DNA of 62,704 bases from Saprospiraceae bacterium. GTDB lineage: Bacteria; Bacteroidota; Bacteroidia; Chitinophagales; Saprospiraceae. Position numbers and translations under genes: made by a program. Of the stretch, positions 10,294-22,571 are shown piece by piece. Location of the stretch: the NCBI GenBank assembly GCA_016719855.1, contig JADJYH010000012.1, forward strand, positions 1-62,704, in the 5' to 3' direction. Below the pieces are notes generated by a model that was not told where the DNA came from, made no database searches, and saw only the letters and a program-made list of their open reading frames with translations. Numbering within the stretch: position 1 is the stretch's first letter; every line of letters begins with the position of its first letter.

Positions 10294-12832
10294 TCAATCT
10301 TTAATAAAGCCTTGGAAATAGCTCTTTATGATTCTACTTTGATGATGTAAATAATAAACTTTCGGGTTGTTTTTCGGAAGTAATCCCAATCGTTTCTCTG
10401 TATCATCTAATATTTCTAAAGCCTCTCGTGCCTCTTTTCCTATGTATAGCGATACTAAAAAAATTGCGGCTCGGCACATATTTAAATCGTACTTATTAGG
10501 GTACTTCGTCGTAATAGTCTTAAAAATTTCAAAAGCTTCTGATAAAAGTACTCGTGCTTCGGCGTTAGAATTGTTGTCGGACATCAAAGCTCCTAAGATG
10601 AATAAGCTACCTGCCAATTCGGGCAGGTAGGCGTCGGGGTCTTCCTCCGCCAGTTTCCGATGTATTTCTAATGCTTCCCGAAAGGCTGCCTCCGCTTTCG
10701 GGTAGTCGTTTTGGAGGGTATACAAACCACCGAGGTCGTACTGCACCATCGCCACCTTTGGCTCGAAGGCCTGTGGCTTGTCCTTCGCCAAACGCCGGTA
10801 GATTTTCAGGGCTTCGGCGAAGGCTGCCTCCGCCCTTTGGTAGTCGTTTTGGTCATAGTACAAAAAGCCGAGGTTGGCTTGCACCGCCGCCACCTTCGGC
10901 TCGTAGGCTCTCTGGTTGTCCTTTGCCAAGCGCTGGTAGATTTTCAGGGCCTCGGCGAAGGCAGCCTCCGCCGTTTGGTAGTCGTTTTGGGCATTGTACC
11001 AAATTGCCGAGGTTGTTTTGCACCGCCGCCGCCTTCGGCTCGTAGGCTCCTGGTTGTCCTTTGCCACGCTGGTAGATTTTCGGGGGCCTCGGCGAAGGCT
11101 GCCTCTGCTGTTTAGTCGTTTTGGGCTTTGTACAAAAAATGCCGAGGCTGTTTTGCACCGCCGCCACGTTCGGCTCGTAGGTCTGCGGGTTGTCCTTTGC
11201 CAAGCGCTGGTAGATTTCCAGGGCCTCGGTGAAGGCCGCCTCCGCCCTTTGGTAGTCGTTTTGGTCATTGTACAAATTGCCGAGGCTGTTTTGCACCATC
11301 GCCACCTCCGGCTCGTAGGCCTTCTGGTTGTCCTTTGCCAAGCGCTTGTAGATTTCCAGGGCCTCGTCGAAGGCGGCCTCCGCCCTTGGGTAGTCGTTTT
11401 GGGCACTGTACAAATTGCCGAGGCTGTTTTGCACCACCGCCAAGTTCGGTTCGTAGGCCCTCTGGTTGTCCTTTGTCAAGCGTTGGTAGATTTCTAGGGC
11501 CTTGGCGAATGCGGCCTCCGCCCTCAGGTAGTCGTTTTGGGTGTCGTACACGATGTCGAGGCTGTTTTGCACCATCGCCACCTCCGGCTCGTAGGCCTTC
11601 TGGTTGTCCTTTGCCAAGCGTTTGTAGATTTCCAGGGCCTCGGCGAAGGCGGCCTCCGCCCTTTGATAGTCGTTTTGGGCATTGTGCAAAGTGCAAGGTT
11701 GTTTTGACCACCGCCAAGTTCGGTTCGGTGGCCCTCTGGTTGTCCTTTGCCGGCGCTGGTAGATTTTCAGGGCCTCGGCAGTTGCGGCCTCCGCCCTTTG
11801 GTAGTCATTTTGGGCTTTGTACAACTTGCCAAGGTTGTTCTGAAAGGGCACGAAGTGCTTCATTTTGTTAGGGAAAGGCATTTTTCAGAAATTTGTGGCT
11901 TTATCGTGTTGGTTTTGTTCGGTTAAGAAATCGGCAAATTCCCAGAGGTTCTCTACGTTTGTACTGTCCAATTTCAACAAAATCTCATAGCATACTTTCA
12001 CACTATCCCACTCAAAACTACTCCAATGTAAATCTGCCTTAAACCGCAACGCCTGCATTACTTCCTCTTTCCGTTTTTGCTTAATGGAATCCCGCTCGAT
12101 TATTTCTATTTTCAATTCCCCAAGGCGCTCCTCCTCTTTCAGGATTTCGTTTGCCTGTCCTGCAAGGTTGGCATCGTTCAAAATTTTTACTGCCATTGTT
12201 AGTTCTCCTGCCTGAAATTGCCGGAAAGCCTCCTGATAAAGCGTAGAAGCGTCATCTAGGTTGATGCGGGCATATTTCGCTGCGAGGTCTTTGGCGTATT
12301 AGTCAATCTTTAGAGAATCATCTTTAAGGGCTGCAAGTTCGTTTTGCAGCTTATTGACTTGCTGTTTGTCGGCATTGGATGGCTTTTGCAGTGCCAGCAG
12401 TTCCTCCTGTTTAGCTTTGACTTTCCGCTCCAAGTTCTTTTCCGCCTCCGTCTTGCCGATGTTGTAGTATTTTCGCTTATACTCCGCTATTTTCCTGATA
12501 GGGTGCCATGTAGATACCCACCCTTGCTTGCTGGTCAACAACCGCTTCTGAGCTTGTCTGTATTGACGACTTCTAAACCTTCTTTCTTGACCTGAAAACT
12601 GATGCGCTCACCACTATTGACACCTACAAATACCAATTTGAAATTGCCATCGGCATTGGTTGTGGTCGCCTGTGATTTGCCATAATCCTCCTCCACTTGG
12701 GCATGTTGGACGTATTGCAATGTCTGTTTCAAAACGGCTGTTTTGAATGGTGACGACACCGGAAATGGAAGATTGTTGCGCTGCTGCTACAACATAAATA
12801 AGAATGAAGGAAGAAAAAAGAAGGGGTTTCAC
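10294..12832 (-). CDS. Exported carboxypeptidase-regulatory/coiled-coil/TPR protein, paralogue A
   Basis: Begins at 12832 with a signal peptide (MKPLLFSSFILIYVVAAAQQ). A carboxypeptidase-regulatory-like beta domain follows (SISGVVTIQNS ... DGNFKLVFVG ... FQVKKEGLEVVN). Next come a coiled coil (nt ~12300-12440) and a short helical segment with DSTNVENLWEFADFL. About nine degenerate 46-residue TPR-like repeats (138 bp each; consensus QNDYQRAEAAFAEALEIYQR) occupy nt ~11840-10630. The C-terminus ends in FQGFIKD at 10294. At least six indels break the frame. It is a shorter tandem duplicate of the gene at 13009-16523. Probably periplasmic or surface-exposed; the TPRs would bind another protein. 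Function unknown. Confidence 0.72.
10630..11840 (-). repeat. About nine tandem 138-bp coding repeats (TPR gene A)
   Basis: The segment CCTCCGC, encoding AEAA, recurs about every 135-140 bp at ~10690, 10826, 10966, 11100, 11241, 11380, 11515, 11655 and 11790. Each unit encodes 46 residues. Two units are shortened by indels. Confidence 0.85.
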
Positions 12833-13008
12833 GGATTGATATTTGAAATTTTGAAGAGTCTCGATTCTTTCAACATCGTCCTTTTCTTAGTGGCGTAAAA
12901 GTGGACAAGGCAATTTGTCTATTCGAGCAACTACATGGATTTATCAGGGAACGGGGACCTTTTCTGGAATATCGACAAAATTGCCTTTATCTATGTTGAT
13001 GCTCACAA

Positions 13009-16000
13009 TCAATCTTTAATAAAAGCCTTGAAATAGCCTTTTAGCAATTGTACTTGCTGTTGTAATTGATAAACTTCTGGGTTGTCTTTCGGAAGTAATT
13101 CCAATCGCTTTTCTGTGTCATCCAATATTTCTAAAGCTTGACGTGCCTCTTTTCCTTTGTATAGCGATAATAGACCAATTGCGACTCGGCATCTCTAAAT
13201 CATTACATAATAGGTTGCTTCGTCGTTAGTGCCATATAAATTTCAAAAGCTTCTGATATAAATCTCGTGCTTCGTCATAAGAATTGTTGTAGTACACTAA
13301 AGTTCCTAAGATGAATAAGCTACCTGCCAATTCAGGCAAATAGACGTCGGGGTTTTTCTCCGCCAATTCACGATGTATTTTCAGGGCTTCGGCGAAGGCG
13401 ACTTCGCCTTCAGGTAGTCGTTATTGGCATCGTACAAAAGGCCGAGGTTGATATGCACCGCCACCACGTTTGGTTGGTAGACCATCGGATTGTCCTTTGC
13501 CAGACGCTTGCAGATTTCCAGGGCCTCGATGTATGCGGCCTCTGCTTTCGGGCGGTTGTTTTGGGCACTGTACAAAAGGCCGAGGTCGTTCTGCGTTCTT
13601 ACCACCTCCCGCTCGTAGGTCTGCGAGTTGTCCTTTGCCATACGCTGGTAGATTTCCAGGGCCTCGTTGAAGGCTGCCTCCGCCCTTGGGAAGTCGTTTT
13701 GGGCCTTGAACAAATCGCCGAGGTCGTTCTGCGCCGCCGCCACCTTTGGTTCGTAGGTCTGCGGGTTGTCCTTTGCCAGACGCTGGTAGATTTCCAGGGC
13801 ATTGGTGAAGGCAGTCTCCTCCTTTGGGAAGTCGTTTTTGGCATTGTACAAATCGCCGAGGTCGTTCTGTGCCGCTTCACCTTCGGTTCGTAGGCCTGCG
13901 GGTTGTCCTTTGCCAGACGCTGGTAGATTTCCAGGCTTCAGCAAAGGCAGCCTCCGCCCTTGGGAAGTCATTTTGGTTGTAGTATAAAGCGCCAATGTTG
14001 TTCTGTGTTCCTGCCACCTCTTGCTCGTAGGCTAGTGGGTTATCCTTTGCCAAACGCTGGTAGATTTCAATAGCTTCGGCAAAGGCAGCCTCCGCTTTCG
14101 GTCGGTCGTTTTGGGCATTGTATAAATTGCCGAGGTTGTTCTGCACCGCCGCCACCTTCGGCTCGTAGGCCTGCGGGTTGTCCTTTGCCAAACGCTGGTA
14201 GATTTCCAGGGCTTCGGCGGTGGCGGCCTCCGCTTTCGGGCGATCGTTTTGGTCATTGTACAAAATGCCGAAGTTGTTCTTCGTTCCTGCCACCTCCGGC
14301 TCGTAGGTCTGCGGGTTGTCCTTTGCCAAGCGCTGGTAGATTTCCAGGGCCTTGGTGAAGGCGGCCTCCGCCCTTGGGTAGTCGTTTTTGGCATTATACA
14401 AAAGGCCGAGGTTGTTCTGTGTTCCTGCCACCTTCGGTTCGTAGGCCTTCTGGTTGTCCTTTGCCAAACGCTGGTAGATTTCCAGGGCATTGGTGTATGC
14501 GGCCTCCGCTTTCGGGCTATCGTTTTTATCAAAATTCAAAGCGCCGAGGTTGTTCTGCACCGCCGCCACGTTCGGTTCGTAGGCCTGAGGGTTGCCCTTT
14601 GCCAAACGCTGGTAGACTTCCAGAGCTTCGGTGTATGCGGCCTCCGTCCTTTGGAAGTCGTTTTGGGCCTTGTACAAATTGCCGAGGTTGTTCTGCACCA
14701 CCGCCACGTTCGGTTCGTAGGCCTGCGGGTTGCTCTTTGCCAAACGCTGGTAGATTTCCAGAGCTTCGGTGTATGCGGCCTCCGTCCTTTGGAAGTCGTT
14801 TTGGAGGGTGTACAAAGCGCCGAAGTTGTTCTGTGTTCCTGCCACATACGGTTCATAGGCCAATGGGTTGGCCATTGCCAAGCGCTTGTAGATTTCCAAG
14901 GCTTCGGCGAAGGCGGCCTCCGCTTTAGGGTGGTTATTTTGGGCATTGTACAAAAGGCCGAGGTTGTTCTGTGTTCTTGCCACGTCCGGCTCGTAGGCCT
15001 GCGGGTTACCCTTTGCCAAGCGCTTGTAGATTTCCAGTGTTTCGGTGTATGCGGCCTCCGTCCTTGGGTAGTCGTTTTGTTTGTAGTACAAAACGCCGAG
15101 GTTTGTTCTGCGCCGCCGCCACGTCGGTTCGTATGCCATCGGGTTGTCCTTCGCCAGACGCTTCCTGATTTCGAGGCCTTTCGGTGTATGCAGCCTCTGC
15201 CCTCGGGTAGTCGTTTTGGAGGGTATACAAACCACCGAGGTTGTTCTGCACCATCGCCACACTTGGCTCGAAGTCCTGCGGGTTGTCCTTCGCCAAACGC
15301 CGGTAGATTTTCAAAGCTTTGATGTATGCGGCCTCTGCTATAGGGGGGGCATTTTGGGCGGTATACAAACCGCCGAGGTTGTTCTGTGTTATCGCAACGT
15401 CCGGCTCGTAAGCCATCGGGTTGGCTTTCGCCAAACGCTTCCTGGTTTCCAGGGCTTCGGCGAAGGCGGTCTCTGCCCTCGGGTAGTCGTTTTGGTCTGC
15501 ATATAAAGCACCAAGGTTGTTTTGGAAAGTGGCACGAAGGGCTTCATTTTTTGCTAAGGCAAGGCATTTTTTATAGTAATGTATAGCTTGCCCGTGCTGG
15601 TTTTTGTTCAGCTAAGAAATCGGCAAATCCCCAGAGGTTCTCCACGTTTGTACTGTCCAATTTCAACAAGGCCTCATAGCATATTTCCACGCTATCCCAT
15701 TTAAACTGTTGTTTATACGTATCCGCCAGCAGGCGCAGGTCAGGCATTGTTTGGCTTGTTCTAAGTTCTAAGATACTGTCTTGTTCTATAACCTCCTTTT
15801 TAAATCGGCGTTGCGTTTACGTCCAATCAGAATACTGTCTGCGCGGCTGAGAGAGTGTTGCAAGAGTTTTTGTGCTTTAGGTAAATCACCTTCCTGAAAC
15901 CACCGAAAGGCTTCCTGAAATAGCTCTGATGCATCGTCTAAGTTGATACGTTTGTATTTGTCCGCCAACTCATTGGCAACAGCCTCGATTTGCGTTTTTT

Positions 16001-16523
16001 CAGTGAAAACCTTTGCTAATGCTGTTTCCAACTGTCCGATGCGCTCCTGGTTCAGTTGACTTTTGTTTTTTTCGGCGTTGTAGTCCGCCAATAATTGCGC
16101 TTGCTTTTTATCAAGGGCTATTTGCGCATTGGTCTTGCCGACCTTATAGATATTGCTCCTGAAATCAGCGATGTACTGCGGTTTTGCCATGAAGATTTTT
16201 GCCTGCTCCTTTTGTCCAGCAACTGCTTCTAATTCATCAATGTTCACAACTTCCAAACCTTCTTTTTTGACCTGAAATGTGAAATGCTCGTTTTGTGGTA
16301 AGCCTACCAATACCAGTTTAAAGGAACCATTGGCAAGGGTGAGGGTGGATTGAGCTCTTTTGTCGTCATCTTCTACTGTGGCGAGGCTGACATATTCAAT
16401 TTTCCCAGTTTTGCTGTCGTACCCACTGTTCATAATGGTCACGACGCCGGAAAAGGGGATTTGCTGGCAAAGAGAAATGGCAGCAAAACTTAGCGACAAA
16501 AGCGTTAGTAGATGCTTTTTCAT
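13009..16523 (-). CDS. Exported carboxypeptidase-regulatory/coiled-coil/TPR protein, paralogue B
   Basis: Starts at 16523 with a clear signal peptide (MKKHLLTLLSLSFAAISLCQ), then a carboxypeptidase-regulatory-like domain (to ~residue 90). A long coiled coil covers residues ~95-190, followed by a helical linker with LDSTNVENLWGFADFL. About 16 repeats of 46 residues (138 bp), consensus AQNDYPRAEAAYTEALEIYQ, occupy nt ~15510-13380. The stop is at 13009-13011. The repeats are nearly identical in DNA, so copy number may vary. The frame is broken several times, notably near 15780, 15160, 13920 and 13400. It lies 30 bp downstream of the EAD11 gene and is likely co-transcribed. Paralogue A repeats the same architecture with fewer repeats. 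Confidence 0.78.
13380..15510 (-). repeat. About sixteen tandem 138-bp coding repeats (TPR gene B)
   Basis: The same marker recurs at ~13393, 13540, 13677, 13817, 13957, 14088, 14227, 14366, 14503, 14640, 14778, 14920, 15054, 15192, 15333 and 15470. Units encode 46 residues with invariant A-E-A, L-E-I-Y, R-L-A-K and N-N-L-G positions, so this is a homogeneous TPR-like array. Confidence 0.87.
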
Positions 16524-16553
16524 TTTGGAGGTTTTTTATTGATAAAAGGTGAC

Positions 16554-17698
16554 TCATTTCGATTTTTCCATCACCACATTTAGTGGCTCTAGCGTCTGAG
16601 GTAAAGCCTTCTTCAACTGCATCTTAAAACCCGATTTTACGAATTTCACTTCTTGCTCTTTGCGCTGTTGCGCTTCTGGTATATGTATTTCATAAGCGCC
16701 ATTATTGTCCGTCGTGTCAACTAAGGTGCTGCCAATGCTGACGAATACGCCTGGCAGTGGATTTTCCTTCCAAATTACCGTTCCATAAATGCGGTCAAGC
16801 CCCTGTAAGGCTACCTCCAAATAAATCCGTCCGTCCTCGTGTATCACATAAAGCGAATCAGGGTGGGTTGCTTCGTAGCGTTCCGAAAAATCTACACTCA
16901 AACGCACCGTATCGCCAAGGCGAAGGTTTTGGAAATAGGCTTCCCCATTATCATTGATGGATGACTTTTTTCGTTCCCCGCCCCGAACATCCATGAGCAC
17001 ATAACCTTGTTTGCGCAGGACCATGTCCTGTGGCCCTCCTTTTCCATGTACGAAGACGGTCAGGTTCACAGGTTTTTTTCGTCACAATCTTTTCCTTGCA
17101 AGACACCTGCCGGATTGAGCAAGTAAATAAGTGCAAAAATGGCAAGGGTGCCAGTTGCCCTTACACCTTGAGGAGGGTCAAGTCCAAAGCGCCGCCAAGG
17201 TAGAAGGCAAGAGCAGCAATACCATTGCTAGAAGCGACGTAATCACGTACAAAGCGGAAACGCAAGGGAAACCTCCTGCTAAAGCAATGGCAGCAATAAG
17301 CGTAGCAATACCTATCCAAAGTGGGATTTTGCTATTATTTGTTCCACCATCCCCTGTGCCTGTAGTTACCTTTCCATCTCCAGTACCAGTGGAATAAGTA
17401 GGCGTTCCGTTCGGTGGGTTAGTAGCTTGTGGTAAAGGATTAGGTGTGGTGCCACCGTTAGGCAATTCATCTATCAGCGATAAAATAGCTTTGGAGATTC
17501 CTGCCCGGATAAGATTAGCGTTATCAAAGGAAATGGTATTCTGGCGCACATCCCGCTCCAAGTCATTGAAGCGGCCTTTGAGTTGAATCACATCATTAGG
17601 AGGTGGTCATTGCCAGCAGATTTGGCCAGTTGTTGAAGTCCGTTGAGGGCTTCAGCGAAGCGGGCATTGGCGACGAGTTCAGGTTGTTCTTTGTCCAT
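16554..17698 (-). CDS. EAD11-like domain, transmembrane, carboxypeptidase-regulatory-like protein
   Basis: From ATG 17698 (MDKEQPELVANARFAEALNG) the first ~85 residues match the layout of effector-associated domain 11: two short helices, then LKGRFNDLERDVRQNTISFD and a helix ending in LIDEL. A frameshift near 17593 splits it. A Thr/Gly/Pro linker follows, then hydrophobic helices (IPLWIGIATLIAAIALAGGF and, after indels, a second around LAIFALIYLLNPAG). The C-terminal ~170 residues (nt 17069-16554) are a beta domain with carboxypeptidase-regulatory features (GTVIWKENPLPGVFVSIG). EADs are known as homotypic adaptor domains in predicted bacterial conflict systems. Inferred topology: EAD in the cytoplasm, beta domain outside. 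It leads the operon with the two TPR paralogues. Confidence 0.68.
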
Positions 17699-17814
17699 TG
17701 TGAAAAGGGTTTGTGGGTAAATAAAAGGAAGATTTCGGAGAATCCGCATAGGCGCTTAATGAGGAAGCCAATAATTTAAATATTTCGGAGCAGTTTTCAT
17801 TTTTGAAGTTGTAC

Positions 17815-17822
17815 CAAATGTA
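17815..17822 (-). promoter_or_regulatory. Candidate Bacteroidota promoter (-7 box) for the EAD11/TPR operon
   Basis: The minus strand reads TACATTTG here, matching the Bacteroidota -7 consensus TAnnTTTG, about 115 bp upstream of the EAD11 start. A TTAG 16 bp further upstream is a poor -33 match, so support is modest. Confidence 0.35.
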
Positions 17823-18345
17823 ATCTGTGGGGATGCGACTAACTTAAGTTGTGGGGAGTCAACGGGTTTATCCGATTGTAAAAGCAAGGAGGAGCAGTGC
17901 CAATTTCAGCAAGGAATCTTGGCTGGATAAGGTATGTTGCACTAAATTTTACAAGGAACTTCTGTGTTGATACATTCGTTATCAAGGCTTTAATCTTCGA
18001 CAAAAGACACCTTAATCTGCGTATACACACTTACGTTGACACCTGCAAAACCTATGTCGCTGCAACTGTAACAGTCAATACAGCTACATAGTAGATTTGT
18101 GTTTTCCTACTTGTGTACAGGCCAACAATGTAACAGCGAAGTGTAATGAAACTGGCAATTTATTGCCTCAATCAAGTCATTCATTCATTGGTCTTCGCAT
18201 TTAAACAATTTAGCGAGTACAAAATGAATAAAAATTAATAATTTTCAGCCCAGTTTTTAAACAAGTTGAAAAATACCAATCAATGAAAACAGATAACAAG
18301 CGGCTCAAAATAATTATTCATGATGTAAAAGGCTAATCTATCTTA
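17823..18345. other. Divergent intergenic region
   Basis: Separates the leftward EAD11/TPR operon from the rightward hypothetical genes. Small open frames here show no motif. Apart from the candidate promoter just to its left I see nothing else. Confidence 0.5.
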
Positions 18346-18956
18346 GCAAATTACAACTAATACAATCAATACACGGCGTAACTAACAAAGCAATTGTAGC
18401 TTTAAATAATGAAATGGAAGCTACCATCAACTGTTTTGACAACCCGACCTTATGGATGACCTCCATCCCATTCGACGATGACAAAATCACCTCAGCCATC
18501 GTTGCCGTAAACACCTGCTCTCCAATGGATTTACCCAAGTTTTATTGAAGCCGTTCAAGCTTCCATCAATTCTTTGAAAATAGGAGTCGTTGCCGAACCC
18601 ATAACTGAGATGGGAAACAACCTAACCTCCGATTTTAATCTCAAAGTGCTAGATGCCCTCCAACAGGCGCAGCGCAACATCGGTGGGCGCAAGATTTTTT
18701 TCAAAAGAAATCAAGGCGTCGACCTCGACGAGCACCCAACTTTCATCCCAATGCAAGCGGAACAACGCCCCGTTTACGTGGAATACCGCCGTGTGCTGAT
18801 TAATGATGAGGTGCAGTCCACCGAGTCAGATGTATTGATTTTTAGACGCATTTGCGATGCCATCAAAGCAATCCACGGTGCTGGAAAATTTCTATGCCCT
18901 TTACCAAATGCTCACTGACACCATGCGGTCAAAATTGCCAGTGGAATTGGCTAGTT
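18346..18956 (+). CDS. Hypothetical protein, frameshifted
   Basis: A continuous protein text of about 200 residues runs through two frame changes (near 18540 and 18885) to a stop at 18954-18956. It contains MEATINCFDNPTLWMTSIPF, then a helical segment (LDALQQAQRNIGGRKIFFKR), and ends NFYALYQMLTDTMRSKLP. There is no signal peptide or membrane helix. The true start is unclear because a stop lies just upstream of 18346 in frame. I do not recognise the family. It sits divergently from the EAD11 gene and upstream of a large secreted protein in the same direction. Confidence 0.45.
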
Positions 18957-19046
18957 AGGTGGTTCGACGCCTGATTAGCTTTCATCATTGAGGAATACCA
19001 TTTTCAACAACCATTTGAATGATACGGACCATACAAACTACCAACC

Positions 19047-22000
19047 ATGAGAAAATCAAGCTTTATTATCTTTTCACCCTTTTTGCCATCCTGCCCATCA
19101 TCGGCCGAGCCTCTATCAAGATGCCAATGCCATGCTCAAAGCTATCATGGTACTGGAAAAACCCAACCTCGATGACTCTATAAAATCGAAAACCGATTCG
19201 TTAGCTTCCGCTAAGCGGAAGGTTGTTGAGTTGACTTCCACTGGGTTGGACACCGCCAAGTTGGAAAAGGCTAAGTTGGACTCCGCTAAGTTGGCAGCAC
19301 CTTCCGTAATACTTCCTATTTTGCATAACTATGATACCCGTTAGCTGGAGATTCCATTGTAGCAGGCAGTTGGGAAACCTAAGGGAGCGCTACGCAAAAA
19401 CCCACTAATCAGCAGACTATTGGCTGACAGTCTATTCACTTTTGACGATATCACATCAGCTACCGTGGCAAATTCAGCAAGGCGGGTAGATATGGTATTA
19501 AAAGCGGGGCAGCGGCAAAAGATTATGCAGAAACTCCATGCTGAACAAGCAATTTCGCCTGCCGACTACTTATCCGTATCCAGTACGATGGAGCGATATC
19601 GCACGCCCGTCTCCCCGCCCATGGAAGCTATGCGCAATGCGTCTGAAAACAGCAACAGCAACATAAAGGGCGGCATCCTAACTTCCCAAGCGGCCATCAT
19701 CGAAGGTATCGCACTATTTATTCTCGATAGGGCTAAGGATGAGGTAATCATCAACTTTCTCGATAGGCTAGTGAACGATGAAACACCTGATTTCAAGAAA
19801 CTCTTCCCTAATGTGGTCACGGAATTTGCAGGCACGGATTTCGGTTTTTCCAACGCCTTCCTGGGGCGGTTGCGACAGGCATTTTACGAAGACATACAGA
19901 CATTGAGCGTTCGCCTGCCCCTTTTAATGCTTGACGATGATTATTTTGCCGAGCTACAGGCCGAACCCATCGCCTACAACCTGCTTGTCCTGTATAGCAT
20001 GGCTAGCCTCACGCAGTCGGGACTATCTGTGGAAGAGGCCGTACCCGTCACCAACCGTTATCTCTATGAGGCTTCTTGGAAAGGACAAAAGAGGTAAACC
20101 TGACATTGGCCGACAAGGCCGCACAGTCGAAAGGAATATGCCAAACTGATTGTCCTCGCCGATACGGCCTGCAACCAAATGAAGTGGCTATTTAAGGAAC
20201 TGAACAATGCGGAGGACAGCATCCGAACGACCGTAGAAAACTTCCAACCCACCAACCACAATACTGCCGACCCACCATATTCTATTAGCTTTTTGGGCAA
20301 ACCCTCCTACCGCCTTGGGGTGATTTTCGGCGAGGTAAACGACCCTTTGGCATCAATATGCTGCCTCAATTACTGGCGGGTCAACTCGATGAGAAATACA
20401 TGCGGGGTACACTACCCTGGAGAGCTACGACAAATTTTCGGAACGGAGCGCACCGCTCATCAATGGAGGGCCACTGGACTGGAACTGGCGCAAAAACTGA
20501 ACGGCACCTGGTACAATGACCAACGCATGTCCGATATATTATCCAACTGGCAAAATGACATCGTGTTATACCACAACGCTGCCAGCGTTGGATGGAAGAA
20601 TCTGATTCGGCAGGTGTTTTTTACGAAAGCAAAAGTGGAAGGAAACCGACAGGAGTAAGCTTCTCCAATTGGTGTTGGATGGCAAATCATTTTGGACGAG
20701 TAATGTCCCACTTACCCATGACAACGGTCTAGCCTTCAACGCTTTGGCCAACTTACCGACAACTGGCGTTTTTACGAGTATAGATGGTAACGTAAACTTT
20801 GAGGTCATCCAGAAACAGGTACCGGACTCGCTTGCCGAATTGGAAAAACTAGCGCGCAAAAAGCACACCTCAAGCCGTGGAGGCTCGCTTGGTGGCGCTT
20901 GACACCACCCTGTATTCTAACAATCCATCATTGGTATTGGCCAGTCCGGTTCGTAACTATTTGGTGGAAAAAGGCCATTGAACCGTATGCTTTTTTGAAA
21001 ACCCAGATAAGCGACTTCGAAAGCTCGCTACGCAAAATAGAGGCACAGCTAAAGCTGCTGGAAAACCAGTTTGCACCCACCGCAAGCAAGGCGCGTGACA
21101 ACGCTGGTCCGATATTGCAAGTAACCGAGATGGTGACAAACCTGATGTATTGCCTCCGAAGTAACGACCCAAAACAGCAGTGGCTCACTCGTCCTCAACT
21201 AGATACTATGCTCGATGGTGGCCGCCGTCAGGCTATTTTCCTTGGCTTGATGCAGCAGCGGTTGGCCAGTACCAAGGGCGTCGGCCCCATATCCGCCAGC
21301 GGCTTGGCTGACCTCGTGCAACTGACCATCAAGGACATCCAACTGCTCCCCCGACTCCATCGCCGCAAGGGACACAATGGCCTTTTATCGGAAATCCGCT
21401 TTCGCCATACACACCCTTAATCGTTTGTTGGAACTGCCGCTTGTGATGGATTCTAAAAACCCCGGTAAATACACTCCTTTGAAAGACCGCTCCCCCGGCT
21501 TGGCACAAGTACCAGAAATCTCTGAAAGGACACTGGATTTTATTTATTACGTGAACGTGAAAGACCACAGCCACGCTATCAGCTCGCTCATCAGGGTGTT
21601 CACCCACCTTGATTTAGGCATTGAAGAACAAACGGCAGATGTTGACCCTAAGCTGGCAAAGAAGTTAGCGAAAGCAGGGCAGAAAGAAAGAAGAAAACTC
21701 GAAGGTTCGTTGAAAAAATTAGAAGAAGGCGGAGTGACTGAAGCAGAGCGGGTTGATTACGCTAAATTGAAACTCAAAATAGATTCATTGGCAGCAGGGG
21801 ATACGCGGCAAGATGGCCATAACTTATCTCAAAAATACGGGGATTTTATAGCCGGACTTATAGACGCTAAGAAAGAGGAAGGTCGAGGAATTACTCAAAC
21901 AAATCGCTGACCCTCCCGGTAGTAGTCACCAAGCGCCAAAGTGCACTGTCGGCGAGCCTTAATGCTTATCTTGGGTAACATCGGCCACGAGATTTGGGAA

Positions 22001-22379
22001 GGTGATGCCTTACCCGGCAAAAAAGAACTTTTACAGTCTGGCACCCACTATGCCTGTGGGTATTTCGCTGAGCGGACTTTTTGGTAAAAAAGAGACCTCT
22101 CTTTCCGTCTTTGCCTCTTTCCTAGACGTGGGGGCATTTCTAAGTTACCAGCCCACTTCCGTCGACTCGGCAGAAGTGGATTTTACTTTCAAAAACGTCT
22201 TCAAGCCCGGTGTGCAACTACACTGGAACATTAAAAAGTCACCGTTTTACCTTGGCCTTGGTTGGCAGTACGGACGGCAGTTTATTAATGTGCAGGGCCA
22301 AGCAGCGTCGGTGGGGGGCAATCGCTATTTCATCGGCTTTGGAGTTGATGTGCCGATAAAGACATTATATCAGAAGTGA
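19047..22379 (+). CDS. Large secreted hypothetical protein (~1100 aa), frameshifted
   Basis: From ATG 19047, correcting one base, the N-terminus is an export signal (KIKLYYLFTLFAILPIIGRA). A Lys/Leu-rich coiled-coil-like stretch follows (nt 19130-19300, with repeating AKL). Then come a long, mostly helical body (nt 19400-21900) and a C-terminal ~130 residues rich in alternating aromatic/hydrophobic strands (FASFLDVGAFLSYQP, FYLGLGWQYGRQF) ending FGVDVPIKTLYQK at 22379. The end resembles outer-membrane beta-strands, but this is inference. At least six indels split the frame. I do not recognise the family. With the signal peptide, the adjacent EAD11/TPR operon and the following membrane protein, it suits a cell-envelope role. 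Confidence 0.6.
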
Positions 22380-22571
22380 ATTTGGGCGATGTTACTATTC
22401 TTTACCTAATTTTTTATGCGATAGGATGGTCTTTCAGCATTGATTTTGAAAGTTCCCTCCAGTGATGATACTTATTTTCTCGAATTTGTCAAAGACCTTG
22501 GATGAGTTTTTTTTCAATTCTACTTAAATGAAAGTGTACAGCTGTCAATAACCGCATTAAAAAAGACAACT

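Noticed and set aside
10367..15586. Long plus-strand open frames across the TPR region (up to 357 codons)
   Set aside because: They mirror the 138-bp coding repeats on the minus strand and have low-complexity, repeated text; the minus-strand reading has signal peptides and a TPR-like pattern.
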